From positions 60,783 to 124,782 of the forward strand of contig NZ_JBEEAC010000022.1 in NCBI RefSeq assembly GCF_040120695.1: a stretch of 64,000 nt of DNA, written 5' to 3'. This DNA comes from Plantactinospora sp040120695 (GTDB taxonomy: Bacteria > Actinomycetota > Actinomycetes > Mycobacteriales > Micromonosporaceae). The notes under the pieces are model-generated. The model searched no databases, was not told the origin of the DNA, and saw nothing but the letters and a program-made list of their open reading frames with translations. This document shows positions 32,986 to 45,300 of this stretch, in pieces (position 1 is the stretch's first letter; the number at the start of each line of letters is the position of its first letter). The position numbers and the translations under genes are program-made.

Positions 32986-33062
32986 CCGACCGGACCTGGA
33001 CGTGGACGTGGGCGTGGACGTGGAGGAGTCGACCGATGTCCCCTCGGACGGTGATCCGATGA
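32982..33062 (+). CDS. Trp-rich leader peptide coupling hisI and trpE
   Basis: A 26-residue peptide MTDRTWTWTWAWTWRSRPMS... with five Trp codons at alternate positions 6, 8, 10, 12 and 14. Its ATG overlaps the hisI stop (ATGA) and its TGA overlaps the trpE ATG (ATGA). A short stem TCGGA (33044-33048) / TCCGA (33055-33059) near the end covers the trpE ribosome-site region and the first base of its ATG. Trp-rich leader peptides before trpE are known in actinobacteria; this one would let ribosome movement report tRNA-Trp charging. Direction and mechanism of control are inferred. Confidence 0.75.
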   Translation: MTDRTWTWTWAWTWRSRPMSPRTVIR

Positions 33063-34669
33063 CCACCGGCGCGGTGAGCCCGGACGAGGCGACCTTCCGC
33101 GACCTGGCCCGGACCCGGCGAGTGGTGCCGGTGGTCCGGCGGCTGCTCGCCGACGGGGAGACCCCGGTCGGGGTCTACCGCAAGCTGGCCGGCGGGCCGG
33201 GGACCTTCCTGCTGGAATCGGCGGAGCAGGGCGCCGGCGCGGCCGGGATCGCCTGGTCGCGCTACTCCTTCGTCGGGGTACGCAGCGCCGCCACCCTGGT
33301 CGAGCGGGACGGCCAGGCGCACTGGCTCGGTACGCCCCCGGCCGGGCTGCCGACCGGCGGCGATCCGGTGGCGGCGTTGCGGGCCACCGTGGCGGCGCTG
33401 ACCGGCCCGGCCGCCGTCGGCCCGGTCGGATCCGAGCGGGACTCCATGCCACCGCTGCTCGGTGGCATGGTCGGCTACCTCGGCTACGACGTCGTACGCC
33501 GTTTCGAGCGGCTGCCCTCGCTGACCGAGGACGACCTGCGCCTGCCCGAACTGGGCATGATGCTCGCCACCGACCTGGTGGTGCTGGACCACTTCGACGG
33601 CTCCGCGATCCTGGTGGCGAACGCCCTGCTGCCGGCACCGCCGGACGCCTCCGCCGCCGGTCTGCCGCCCGGTGCCGCCGGTGAGGATCCGGAGCGGGCG
33701 GCCCAGGTCGGGGCGGCGTACCACCAGGCGGTGGGCCGGCTGGACGCGATGACAACGGCGCTGTCCCGGCCGATCCCGCCGATGATCGCCACGGTCGGCC
33801 GGCCCTGCGCGGGCGAGGTGTTCAGCCGGACCGCCGACGGGGAGTACCCGAAGGCGGTCGAGGTGGCCAAGGAGGCGATCCGGGCCGGCGAGTGCTTCCA
33901 GATCGTGCTCGCCCAGCGCTTCGAACGGGAGACCGAGGCCGACCCGCTGGACATCTACCGGGTGCTGCGGGCCACCAACCCGAGCCCGTACATGTATCTG
34001 CTCCGGTTCGACGACTTCGACATCGTCGGATCGTCCCCGGAGGCGCACCTGAAGGTCAGCGCCGGCGCCGACGGCCAGCGGCGGGCCATGCTGCACCCGA
34101 TCGCCGGCACCCGGCCCCGGGGAAGCAGCCCGGCCGACGACAGCCGGCTGGCCGCCGAGCTGATCACCGACCCCAAGGAGCGGGCCGAGCACGTGATGCT
34201 GGTCGACCTGGGCCGCAACGACCTGGGCCGGGTCTGCCAGCCGGGCACGGTCGAGGTGCCGGAGTTCGCCACCATCGAGCGGTACAGCCACGTGATGCAC
34301 ATCGTCTCCACGGTGGTGGGGACGCTGCGGGAGGACCGGACCGCGTTCGACGCGCTGGCCGCCACCTTCCCGGCCGGCACCCTCTCCGGAGCCCCGAAGG
34401 TGCGCGCGATGGAGATCATCGAGGAGCTGGAGCCCACCCGTCGCGGCCTGTACGGCGGCACGGTCGGCTACGTCGGTTTCGGTGGCGACCTGGACATGGC
34501 GATCGCGATCCGGACCGCGCTGATCCGGCGCGGACGGGCGTACGTGCAGGCGGGGGCCGGGATCGTCGCCGACTCCGACCCCGCCGCCGAGGACCGGGAG
34601 ACCCGGAGCAAGGCGGCGGCGGTACTGGCCGCGATCGCGGCGGCGGAGACCCTGCGGCCGGCCCGGTGA
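33059..34669 (+). CDS. trpE: Anthranilate synthase component I
   Basis: A 536-residue chorismate-using enzyme making anthranilate with a TrpG partner (not in this window). Family blocks are visible: LLESAEQGAG, GSSPEAHLKV, the chorismate region HPIAGTRPRG, DPKERAEHVMLVDLGRNDLG, ATFPAGTLSGAPKVRAMEII, and GTVGYVGFGGDLDMAIAIRT. The LLESA motif near the N-terminus is the Trp feedback site of TrpE, which separates it from PabB. ATG 33059 overlaps the leader stop; the frame upstream to 33002 is part of the leader region. The stop overlaps the next gene (GTGA). Confidence 0.93.
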   Translation: MTTGAVSPDEATFRDLARTRRVVPVVRRLLADGETPVGVYRKLAGGPGTFLLESAEQGAGAAGIAWSRYSFVGVRSAATLVERDGQAHWLGTPPAGLPTGGDPVAALRATVAALTGPAAVGPVGSERDSMPPLLGGMVGYLGYDVVRRFERLPSLTEDDLRLPELGMMLATDLVVLDHFDGSAILVANALLPAPPDASAAGLPPGAAGEDPERAAQVGAAYHQAVGRLDAMTTALSRPIPPMIATVGRPCAGEVFSRTADGEYPKAVEVAKEAIRAGECFQIVLAQRFERETEADPLDIYRVLRATNPSPYMYLLRFDDFDIVGSSPEAHLKVSAGADGQRRAMLHPIAGTRPRGSSPADDSRLAAELITDPKERAEHVMLVDLGRNDLGRVCQPGTVEVPEFATIERYSHVMHIVSTVVGTLREDRTAFDALAATFPAGTLSGAPKVRAMEIIEELEPTRRGLYGGTVGYVGFGGDLDMAIAIRTALIRRGRAYVQAGAGIVADSDPAAEDRETRSKAAAVLAAIAAAETLRPAR

Positions 34670-35379
34670 ACACCGACGGATCCCCGGAGAGCACTCCGGC
34701 GCGCCCCGGGTCACCGGCCCCGGCCGGTCCACCCCGCCCCGCCGGGGCAGCGGCGGCGGCCGGGCAGCCCTCCGCAGCGGCGGCACCGGTGGCCGGGCCA
34801 CCCCCCGCCGACGCGGCACGGGTGACGGGGCGGCGGGAGTTGACGTACACCGTGCTGCTCTGCCTGCTCGGCGCCGGCCTGGCGGTCTTCGCCGCAACCC
34901 GGACCTGGTCCGTCGAGCTGACCGCCCGCCCGGCGCCGCTGCCACCCGGTCGGGTGACCCGGACCGGCGGCGACCTGCTGCCCTGGCTCCCGGCGCTGGC
35001 CCTGGTCGGGCTGGCCGCCACCGGAGCGGTGCTCGGCACCCGGGGGATCGGGCGCCGGCTGGTCGGTGGGCTGCTGGCGCTCGTCGGGGTCGGTCTGGCG
35101 GCCGGCGCCGGCTACGCCGGGCTCGGCACCGACACCGAGGTCGCTGCCGGCTGGCCGCTGCTCTGCGCGCTCGGCGGCCTGCTGGCCGGCGCGGCTGGCG
35201 CGTTCACCGCGGTGCGGAGCGGGGGATGGCCGGTAATGGGTGCCCGCTACGAGCGGGGCCGGTCCGCCGGTGCGGGTCCGGAAAGTCCGCTGCTCACCCC
35301 GGACGGCCGGGTCGACGGCCGACGGACGGCCGCCGCCTGGGACGCGCTGGACCGCGGCGAGGACCCCACGGTCGGCTGA
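34666..35379 (+). CDS. Trp biosynthesis-associated membrane protein
   Basis: A 237-residue protein coupled to trpE by a GTGA overlap. The first 50 residues are Pro/Ala-rich and disordered. Four hydrophobic segments follow: LTYTVLLCLLGAGLAVFAAT, LLPWLPALALVGLAATGAVL, LVGGLLALVGVGLAAGAGYA and LLCALGGLLAGAAGAF. This fits the TIGR02234/Trp_oprn_chp membrane family, found only beside trp genes in actinobacteria. Its role is unknown. Its last 133 bases overlap a minus-strand gene. Confidence 0.85.
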   Translation: MNTDGSPESTPARPGSPAPAGPPRPAGAAAAAGQPSAAAAPVAGPPPADAARVTGRRELTYTVLLCLLGAGLAVFAATRTWSVELTARPAPLPPGRVTRTGGDLLPWLPALALVGLAATGAVLGTRGIGRRLVGGLLALVGVGLAAGAGYAGLGTDTEVAAGWPLLCALGGLLAGAAGAFTAVRSGGWPVMGARYERGRSAGAGPESPLLTPDGRVDGRRTAAAWDALDRGEDPTVG

Positions 35380-35744
35380 CCGGCGGCGTTGCGCGATCGG
35401 CTGACCGGCTGGCGGGCGCCCCTCGCGCCGCGCCGCGTCCCGGCCGGGCCAGCGGTCCGGACGGTCCCGGGCACCGCGTTGCCGTCCGGAGGGTTCGCGA
35501 CGGTCGCGGGTGCGGCCGGTGGTGCGGTGCCGAGCGCCGCCACCAGGGCACGGATCTCGTCGCGGCGCAGCGCGCGTTCCCGGTCCGCGCAGATCGCCTC
35601 CCAGGCGTTGCCCCGGGCGGTCCGGATCCGGGCGTCGCCGATCACCGCGCGCTCCACGCTCTGCACCATGCCGACCGCGACGGAGAGTACGGCCCGGGGG
35701 ATGCTGGTCAGGTCGATGGTCGAGCCAGGCTTAACAGCGCTCAT
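35247..35744 (-). CDS. Conserved hypothetical protein (165 aa)
   Basis: The N-terminal ~70 residues (GSTIDLTSIPRAVLSVAVGM, VQSVERAVIGDARIRTARGN, AWEAICADRERALRRDEI) form a clean amphipathic helical domain. The rest is Pro/Arg/Ser-rich. ATG 35744 has GGGGAAA seven bases upstream. The low-complexity tail runs antisense through the 3' end of the trp membrane gene by 133 bp; only the N-terminal domain looks conserved. No function is recognised. Confidence 0.6.
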   Translation of the reverse strand: MSAVKPGSTIDLTSIPRAVLSVAVGMVQSVERAVIGDARIRTARGNAWEAICADRERALRRDEIRALVAALGTAPPAAPATVANPPDGNAVPGTVRTAGPAGTRRGARGARQPVSRSRNAAGQPTVGSSPRSSASQAAAVRRPSTRPSGVSSGLSGPAPADRPRS

Positions 35745-36152
35745 CGTTTCCCCGCACGAAATCGATCGATCCGACTGGTCGGCGGCGGCCCCGCGACCAG
35801 TGTGCCCGACGGTGATGGTGCCCATCCGGTGTTTCCGGCCGGTCACCCCCGGATCAACGGTTCGTCCCGGCCCGGTCCACCATCCGGGACAACCTCCGCC
35901 GCGGCGTCCGCCTTCCTTGACATCCGTCACATTCGTCGCCCGGTCGCCCGGTCGCCCGGTCGCCCGGTCGCCCGGTCGCCGGATCGCCGTCGCCCGGCCG
36001 TCCGGCTGCGGAGTGGCTTCGGCGGCGGCTCCGGTGCGATGGCGCAGCGTGATAGGCCGCTCACAAGGGTGGCCATTATGCCCCAGCCCATCTCGTGAAG
36101 CACGCCATACCCCCGAGGGCGTCCGCCCCGTGGCGACGCCTAGCATCGGCCC
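35745..36152. other. Divergent spacer before trpC with 8-bp repeat array
   Basis: This 408-bp region lies between the minus-strand hypothetical gene and the trpC promoter. It holds about six direct copies of GGTCGCCC (35934-35982) and otherwise no convincing gene. The plus frame that crosses it is low-complexity. It probably contains promoters for both flanking genes. Confidence 0.6.
36141..36146 (+). promoter_or_regulatory. -10 element TAGCAT for trpC
   Basis: TAGCAT fits TANNNT and ends six bases before ATG 36153. Transcription would start at 36153, giving either a leaderless message from that ATG or a 27-base leader with a strong GGAGAGGGGAG ribosome site for GTG 36180. Confidence 0.5.
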
Positions 36153-36179
36153 ATGACGCCCGGAGAGGGGAGTCCGTTG

Positions 36180-37043
36180 GTGACTGCTGAGCATCCGCAC
36201 ACGGCGGGAGACGAAGCCGGATCGGCCACGTCCGCCAACGTGCTCGACGAGATCCTCGCCGGAGTCCGCGAGGACGTCGCACGACGGCAGGAAGAGGTGC
36301 CGCTGGAGCAGATCAAGCAACTCGCGGCGGCGGCCGTACCGCCCCGGGACGCGTACGCGGCACTGCGCCGCCCGGGCGTCGGGGTGATCGCCGAGGTGAA
36401 GCGCTCCTCGCCGTCCAAGGGGCAGCTCGCCGAGATCGCCGACCCGGCCGACCTGGCCGGTGAGTACGCGGCGGGTGGGGCACGCTGCGTCAGCGTGCTC
36501 ACCGAGGGGCGGTGGTTCGGCGGGTCGCTGGAGGACCTGGCGGCGGTCCGGACCGCGGTGGACATCCCCGTGCTCCGCAAGGACTTCGTGGTCTCCAGCT
36601 ACCAGGTGCACGAGGCCCGGGCGCACGGCGCCGACCTGGTGCTGCTGATCGTCGCGGCGCTGGAGCAGAACGTGCTGGTCGGCCTCCTGGAGCGCATCGA
36701 GTCGCTGGGCATGACCGCCCTGGTCGAGGTGCACGACGAGGAGGAGGCGGACCGCGCGCTGGAGGCCGGCGCCCGGGTGATCGGGGTGAACGCCCGCAAC
36801 CTGCGCACCCTGGAGGTCGACCGGTCGGTCTTCGAGCGGATCGCCCCGGGGCTGCCGAACAAGGTTGTCAAGATCGCCGAGTCCGGGGTACGCGGCCCGC
36901 ACGACCTGATCCGCTACGCCTCGGCCGGCGCCGACGCCGTACTGGTCGGCGAGGGTCTGGTCACCCAGAAGAGTCCCCGCGAGGCGGTGGCCGAACTGGT
37001 CAACGCCGGCAACCACCCCGCGACACCCCGGCCGGTCCGATGA
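36180..37043 (+). CDS. trpC: Indole-3-glycerol phosphate synthase
   Basis: A (beta-alpha)8 enzyme closing the indole ring. Signature residues are visible: VIAEVKRSSPSKG (catalytic Lys), VLTEGRWFGGS, RKDFVVSSYQVHEARAHGAD, IGVNARNLRTLEVD and KIAESGVRGPHDL. From GTG 36180 it has 287 residues with an excellent GGAGAGGGGAG site seven bases upstream; ATG 36153 (296 aa) is an alternative consistent with a leaderless transcript. It is not fused to TrpF, in line with PriA supplying that activity. Its stop overlaps a short peptide ORF that leads into trpB. Confidence 0.92.
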   Translation: MTAEHPHTAGDEAGSATSANVLDEILAGVREDVARRQEEVPLEQIKQLAAAAVPPRDAYAALRRPGVGVIAEVKRSSPSKGQLAEIADPADLAGEYAAGGARCVSVLTEGRWFGGSLEDLAAVRTAVDIPVLRKDFVVSSYQVHEARAHGADLVLLIVAALEQNVLVGLLERIESLGMTALVEVHDEEEADRALEAGARVIGVNARNLRTLEVDRSVFERIAPGLPNKVVKIAESGVRGPHDLIRYASAGADAVLVGEGLVTQKSPREAVAELVNAGNHPATPRPVR

Positions 37044-37119
37044 GCGAGCGTAGTGAGCGAATCAGCCAGTTCGGTGCGTTTGAGCCTCGTGGCGGCGCGG
37101 AGCGAAGCGGAGTGCCGAC

Positions 37120-37123
<4 letters not shown>
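37040..37123 (+). repeat. REP-like dispersed element encoding a 27-aa linking peptide
   Basis: The 76-bp trpC-trpB gap reads GAGCGAGCGTAGTGAGCGAA ... GCGCGGAGCGAAGCGGAGTG, built of inverted and direct GAGCGA/AGCGAAGC modules. This is recognisable as a repeated type of intergenic element in Micromonosporaceae genomes. It also carries a frame MSERSERISQFGAFEPRGGA... whose ATG overlaps the trpC stop and whose TGA overlaps the trpB ATG, so translational coupling is kept across the insertion. It is probably a mobile short repeat, not a functional protein. Confidence 0.6.
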
Positions 37124-38357
<1,234 letters not shown>

Positions 38358-38361
<4 letters not shown>

Positions 38362-39185
38362 GCGAGATGGCCATCGCCTCCGACCGGAGCATCGGGCTCG
38401 CGTTCGAGAAGGCCCGGGCCGAGGGGCGCGCGCTGCTCTTCGGCTGCATGCCGGCCGGCTTCCCGACCATCGAGGGCAGCATCACCGCGATGCGGGCGAT
38501 GGTCGACGCCGGGGTCGACGTGATCGAGCTGGAGATTCCGTACTCCGACCCGGTGATGGACGGGCCGGTCATCCAGCGGGCCAGCGACATCGCCCTAGCC
38601 GGCGGCGTACGGACCCGCGACGCGTTGCGGATCATCGAGGAGGTGGCCGCGACCGGGGCCCCGGTGGTCACGATGACCTACTGGAACCCGGTCGAGCGCT
38701 ACGGCGTCGACGCCTTCGCTCGGGACCTCGCCGCCGCCGGCGGCACCGGCCTGATCACTCCGGACGTGATCCCCGAGGAGGCCGGCGAGTGGCTGGCCGC
38801 CTCCGACGCGTACGGGCTGGACCGGACGTTCCTGGTCGCGCCCTCGTCGACCGATCGGCGGCTGGCGATGACCGTCGAGCACTGCCGGGGCTTCGTCTAC
38901 GCCACCGCGCTGATGGGGGTGACCGGTGCCCGGGAGAAGACCTCGGACGCCGCTCCGACCCTGGTCGGCCGGGTCCGGGCGGTCAGCACGCTGCCGGTCG
39001 GGGTGGGTCTCGGCGTTGGCACCGGCGCACAGGCCGCCGAGGTCGGCGGGTACGCCGACGCCGTCATCGTGGGCAGCGCCCTGATCCGCTGCCTGCTGGA
39101 CGCCCCCGACGAGGCCGCCGGGTTGGCCGCGCTGGGCAGGCTCGGCGCCGAGCTCGCCGAGGGCGTCCGCGCCGTACAGCGCTGA
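38358..39185 (+). CDS. trpA: Tryptophan synthase alpha chain
   Basis: Barrel enzyme cleaving indole-3-glycerol phosphate to indole for the beta chain. Visible: FGCMPAGFPTIEGS, the catalytic Glu and Asp in VIELEIPYSDPVMDGPVIQR, and the phosphate loops VGVGLGVGTGAQAAEVG and DAVIVGSAL. Length (275 aa) is normal. GTG 38358 overlaps the trpB stop; ATG 38367 is an alternative start. It closes the trpCBA unit. About 220 bp without a gene follow before lgt. Confidence 0.95.
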
Positions 39186-39393
39186 GGGCCAGCCCTCGGC
39201 ACCCGGACCGGTCCGCCGCCCTCGGCCCACCGGAGATTGGTCCGCGTCTTTGGCGCACCGACCGATCCGACGGCGTGTCCTTCGGTGGAAAACGGACGGC
39301 GGCCCAGCTCACCCCAGGCGTCGGGCTGAAGCGGACAGGAGTCTCCCCGGGACGACAACCGGACCGGGGTGCCGCTGACGGGGGTCGCGACGG

Positions 39394-39399
39394 TAGCCT
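39394..39399 (+). promoter_or_regulatory. -10 element TAGCCT for lgt
   Basis: TAGCCT fits TANNNT and ends eight bases before GTG 39408, predicting a transcript with almost no leader. No Shine-Dalgarno sequence precedes the GTG. Confidence 0.45.
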
Positions 39400-39407
39400 G
39401 TGCACCC

Positions 39408-40685
<1,278 letters not shown>

Positions 40686-40702
40686 GCGGGGGAGCCGGCC
40701 CG

Positions 40703-41908
40703 ATGCGTACGGCCGTGGTGGTGGGCGCCGGAATCGGCGGGCTGGCGACCGCCGGTGCACTCGCCCGCTCCGGGTGGCAGGTGACCCTGCTGGAACAGGA
40801 CGATCGGGTACGCGCCGGCCGCACCGCGCTGGTGCTCTGGCCCAACGGGGTACGCGCGCTGCGTGCGCTCGGTCTCGGCGAGGGGTTGGCCGCCATCGCG
40901 ACACCGCTGCCCGACGTCGGCGTCCGGCGCCCCGACGGACACTGGCTGGTGCAGCCCCGCCCCGGGCTCGGCGAACGCGCGCCGGTCGTCGTACACCGAG
41001 AGGACCTGCACGACGCGCTGATCGCCGGCCTCGGCGACCGGGTGGAGATCCGGACCGGCGTCGAGGTCCGGACCGTCCGGGCCGGCGACGGCGACGGCGA
41101 CCGGCCGGCGGTCGGTGACGGGCGCGGCAGCTACGAGGCCGACCTGGTCGTCGCCGCCGACGGCATCGACAGCGCGGTACGCCGTCGGCTCGCCCCGGAG
41201 GCCACCGTGGTCAGCTCCGGCTGCGCGGCGTGGCGGGCGGTCATCCCGTGGTACAGGGCGCCGCAGCTTCCGGCCGACCGGCCGGTGGACGGCGAGACGC
41301 TCGGCGCCGGTTACCGGTTCGTCGCGGCCTCGCTGGGCGACCGGGGCGATTCCGGTGGCTCGACCCGGGGCGGGATCTACTGGGTGGCGACGGCGGCCGG
41401 TGCATCCCGCCCGGAGCCACCGGCCACCCAACTGACCCTGCTCCGGCGCTGGTTCGCGAACTGGCCGGCACCGATCGGCGACCTGCTCGCCGCGACCGAG
41501 CCGGAGGACCTGGTCCAGCAGGAGGTGCGCGAGCTACGCCCGCTGCCCCGCGCGTACGGCTTCCCGGCCGGCACCGGCGGGGTGGTGCTGGTCGGCGACT
41601 CCGCGCACGCCATGCCGCACCACCTGGGTCAGGGCGCCTGCCTTGCCCTGGAGGACGCCGCGACGCTGCGTTCGGCGGTCCGGGAGGCGATTCCCGGTGC
41701 GCCGCTGCGCGAGGCGGTCGAGACGTACAACCGGGTACGCCGTCCCCGGACCGTGACGGTGGTCCGGCAGACCAGGCGGATGTCGGCGGTGTTGCAGGCC
41801 AGGGGGCGGCTGGCGCTGCGAGCCCGGGACGCCGCCCTCGGCACCATCACCCCCCGGCTGCTGGGCAGCGCGGCGAGCGTGGCGGCCCAGTGGCGGCCGC
41901 CGGAGTGA
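40703..41908 (+). CDS. FAD-dependent monooxygenase (PheA/UbiH type)
   Basis: A 401-residue class A flavoprotein. The FAD motif VVVGAGIGGLATAGALARSG opens the protein; the DG motif appears in LVVAADGIDSAVRR, and the second FAD motif is GVVLVGDSAHAMPHHLGQGA then CLALEDAATL. These are all the hallmarks of aromatic hydroxylases such as salicylate or kynurenine-type monooxygenases. ATG 40703 has GGGGAG eight bases upstream; a TTG at 40682 overlapping the lgt stop is less likely. Substrate unknown; no pathway genes are next to it. Confidence 0.88.
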   Translation: MRTAVVVGAGIGGLATAGALARSGWQVTLLEQDDRVRAGRTALVLWPNGVRALRALGLGEGLAAIATPLPDVGVRRPDGHWLVQPRPGLGERAPVVVHREDLHDALIAGLGDRVEIRTGVEVRTVRAGDGDGDRPAVGDGRGSYEADLVVAADGIDSAVRRRLAPEATVVSSGCAAWRAVIPWYRAPQLPADRPVDGETLGAGYRFVAASLGDRGDSGGSTRGGIYWVATAAGASRPEPPATQLTLLRRWFANWPAPIGDLLAATEPEDLVQQEVRELRPLPRAYGFPAGTGGVVLVGDSAHAMPHHLGQGACLALEDAATLRSAVREAIPGAPLREAVETYNRVRRPRTVTVVRQTRRMSAVLQARGRLALRARDAALGTITPRLLGSAASVAAQWRPPE

Positions 41909-42118
41909 TCGACCGGGAATCGACCGCCGGCTGACCATCCACGGCGTCTTCGGCAGCCGGCTTGCCGTCGGCGGATCTTCGCTCGCCGGGGGAATGCTGA
42001 CGGCCATTCCAGATCGTGGACACCCCGAGGTTGCGAGCCGGCCGGCGTCCGTCCGGGGGCGCGCCAGCGCCACGGCCGGAGGATCAGAGGCCGCGCAGGT
42101 GGGAAGAGCGCTCCTGCC

Positions 42119-42152
42119 GCGGGTGTCCCGACAACCCCCGCTGCGGGTGTCC
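42119..42152 (+). promoter_or_regulatory. Direct repeats upstream of the SARP gene
   Basis: GCGGGTGTCC occurs at 42119-42128 and again at 42143-42152, 24 bp apart, about 150 bp before the chosen start. SARP proteins bind direct repeats, so this could be an autoregulatory site, but spacing and sequence are not diagnostic. Confidence 0.3.
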
Positions 42153-42300
42153 AGATAAGAGGATGGGCCGTGGCCCGAGCGGGTCGCGCCGGACCCTCCG
42201 GTTCGTCGGCCAACCGACCGATCGGGAGGATGCCCGGTACGCCGTCGCATCGCGCACACTACCCGGGAGCGAAGGTGAGGGCTGCCAGTTGCGGCACAGC

Positions 42301-45300
42301 GTGCCTGGTCAACAGGCGAGTACGAAACGGCGGTACACCCCGGGCAGGGTACGGCTGCTCGGGCCGGTCCGGCTGGTCGGCCCCGACGGACCGGTCGCGC
42401 TGCCGGACGGCGCCGGTGCGCTCCTCGGGTTGCTGGCGTTGCGGCCGAACGAGCCGGTCCCGGACGCGGAACTGCTGGCCGCGCTCGCCGGTCGGGACGC
42501 GCTGTCCCGGGCCGGTGATCGTCCCCTGGAGCACGCGGCGACGCTGCTGGCGGCCGCGCTGGCCGATTGTGGATCGCCCAACGCGCTGGAGATCCGACCC
42601 GGCGGATACCTGCTCCGGATGCCGAGCGGCCGGATCGACGCGTGCCGGTTCCTCCACCTCCTCGACCGGGCTCGGCGCCGGGTCGCCGGCGGTGACCTCC
42701 AGGGCGCCGCCCGGCTGTTCCGCGCCGCACTGGCCGTCTGGCCCGAGCCGTTGGTGCCGGATCGGTCTGCCGGGCGCCGGGTGGAGGCCGGCGCCGAGGT
42801 CTGCGACACCTACCGGTTCTGCCCGTCCGGCTGGGCCGCAGTCGAGTTGGGCCGGCTGCGGCAGGCCAGAATCGACGCCTTCGAGGACCGCTGGGAGTGC
42901 GACCTGCGGCTTGCCGTGGCGGCGCACGCCGCCGCCGGTGGCCCGGTCGCCGACCGCGCGGTGGTGGCCGCCGGAGCGACCGCCGCGCGGATAGCCGGGA
43001 CGGCGGTCGGCGAGCTGACCCCGGCGGTGGCGGCCCATCCGCTGCGGGCACGGCTGTGGGAGCTGCTGCTCGTCGCCACCTACCTTGCCCAGGGGCGCCG
43101 GGCCGCCGCCGCGACGCACCAGCGGGCCCGGGAGGTCTTCCAGGACCAGTTGGGCGTCGAGCCGGCCGGCCGGGTGGGCGTACTGGCGGCGGCGGTGCGG
43201 ACCGGTGAACTGCCCGAGGACTGGGCGACGGGGCCCCGTCCGGCACCCACCACCGAGGTTGCCGGCGGTCCGGGGACGTCCCGACCGCGTCCGGCCGCCC
43301 GGCTGCCGGTCCCGCTCACCGCCCTGCTCGGCCGGGACGAACTGCTGGAGGCCGTCGCCGAGCGGCTCGACCGGCACCGCCTGGTCACGCTCACCGGAAC
43401 GGGTGGAGCCGGAAAGACCCGGCTGGCTGTCGCGGCGGCGAAGGCCCGTACCGATCGTCCGGTCTGGTTCGTGGACCTGACCGCGGTGGAGAGCCCGGTA
43501 CGGGTGCCGCAGGCGGTGGCCGCCGCACTCGGCGTACCGGACCCGGGGCGGGACACGGTGGAGGCGCTCGCCGCCGACCTGGGCCCGGTCCGGGCACTGC
43601 TGGTGCTGGACAACTGCGAACACCTGGTCACCGGCTGCGCGGAGCTGGTGGACCGGCTGTTGTCCCGCTGCCCGGGGCTGCGGGTGCTGGCGACCAGCCG
43701 GGTCGCGCTGCGGCTGCCCGCCGAGTCGCTGGTCCGGGTGCCCGCGCTCGCCGTGCCCGAGGTGGGCACCGGGCACAGCCTCGCGGCACTGGCCGCACAT
43801 CCGGCCACCCGACTCTTCCTCGAACGGGCCCGGGAGTTCTCCGGCCGGCCCGTCCCCGAGGCCAGTGCCGACGCGGTCGTCCGGCTCTGTGCCGACCTGG
43901 ACGGGCTGCCGCTGGCGATCGAGCTGGCCGCGGCGCGTACCCCGATGCTGACGGTGCACGAGATCATCGCGCGGCTGCGTACCGACGTGCGGCTGCTGCG
44001 CAGTCCGGACCCGAGGCCGCCGGACCGGCACCGCAGCGTCGCCGCGGCGGTGGAGTCCAGCCTGGCCCTGCTCGACGACGACACCCGCCGGCTCTTCGAC
44101 CGGCTCTCGGTCTGTGCGGGCGGGTTCGACACCGAGGCGGCGCGGTCGATCGGCGGTCCGCACGCACCGGCGTCCCTGGCGTCCCTGGTCGAGGCGTCCC
44201 TGATCGAACCGCTACCCGCCGCCGCGACCACGACGCCAGCCGTCCCGACCACGACGCCAGCCGTCCCGACCACGACGCCAGCCATCCCGACCACGACGTC
44301 GGCCGTTCCGACCGCCGGACCAGCCGCCCCGACCGCTGCCCCGGTCGAGGGCGCCGGCCAGCCCGGGGCGGGCGGGGGCGACCAGGCCCGCTACCGGATG
44401 CTGGAGCCGGTCCGGCGGCACGCGCTGGCCCGGCTGGTCCGCTCCGGTGCCGAGGTGGCCGCCCGGCAGGCGCTCGCGGCGTACTGCCTGGACCTCGCCG
44501 AGCGGGCCGACGCCCGGCTGCGGGGCACCACCCGGGACTGGTGGCTGGCGCGGCTGCGCGCCGACGAGCCCAACCTGCGGTCCGCGATGACCTGGCTGGC
44601 CGAGGCGGGCGCCGGCGGCCCCGCGCGCGGGGATCTTCGACTGGCCGCCGCCCTCGCCATGTACTGCCGGCTGGAGGGCAACTACCGGGAGGGCCACGAC
44701 TGGCTGTCCACGGCGCTGTCCCGGCACCCCGACGCCCCGGCCGCGCTGCGGTCCCGGGCCGGAATCGGCGCGGCCATGCTGGCGATGCTGGCCTGCGACT
44801 ATCCGGCCGCGATCCGGCACGCGGAGCTGGCCCGGGCCGCCTGCCGGACGACCCGGAACCGCCGTGCCGAGGCGCGGGTGGAGCAGATCCTCGGCTCGGT
44901 GGCCCGGGAGCAGGCCCGGTACGCCGAGTCCGCCCGTCACCTGGCCACCGCCGGGGCCATCTTCGGCGACTGCGACGACGAGTGGGGCGAGGCGCAGATC
45001 ACCGAGCTGCGCGGCTTCACCGCCTGGCTCTCGGGTGACCTGGACCGGGCCGACTCGCGGCTGTGGGCGAGCCTGCGCCGGCACGAGCGGCTCGGTGACG
45101 CGCTGGCGGCGGCGAGCGCGCTGATGAGTCTCGGTGCGGTCGCGCTGTACCGGGGCGACATCGACCGGGCGTCGTCGTTGCTGGACGTGGCGCTGCGGCG
45201 GTACTCGGCGGTCGGCTTCCCGGAGGGAGTCGGCTGGGCGCACAACCTGCGCGGCCTGGTGGAGCTGCGCGCCGGGTGCATCCGGCGGGCCGCCCACCAC

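Noticed and set aside
35917..35945. TTGACA at 35917-35922 as a -35 element
   Set aside because: No matching -10 at 16-18 bp downstream; that position is inside the GGTCGCCC array.
35934..35982. GGTCGCCC array considered as a CRISPR-like repeat
   Set aside because: Units are directly adjacent 8-mers with no spacers; it is a simple tandem repeat.
42016..42300. GTG 42016 as the SARP start
   Set aside because: The extra 95 residues are Arg/Pro/Gly-rich, overlap direct repeats, and SARP homology begins only after 42340.
41909..42300. Minus-strand frame of 194 codons around 41629-42213
   Set aside because: Overlaps the monooxygenase gene and lacks motifs or G/C third-position pattern.
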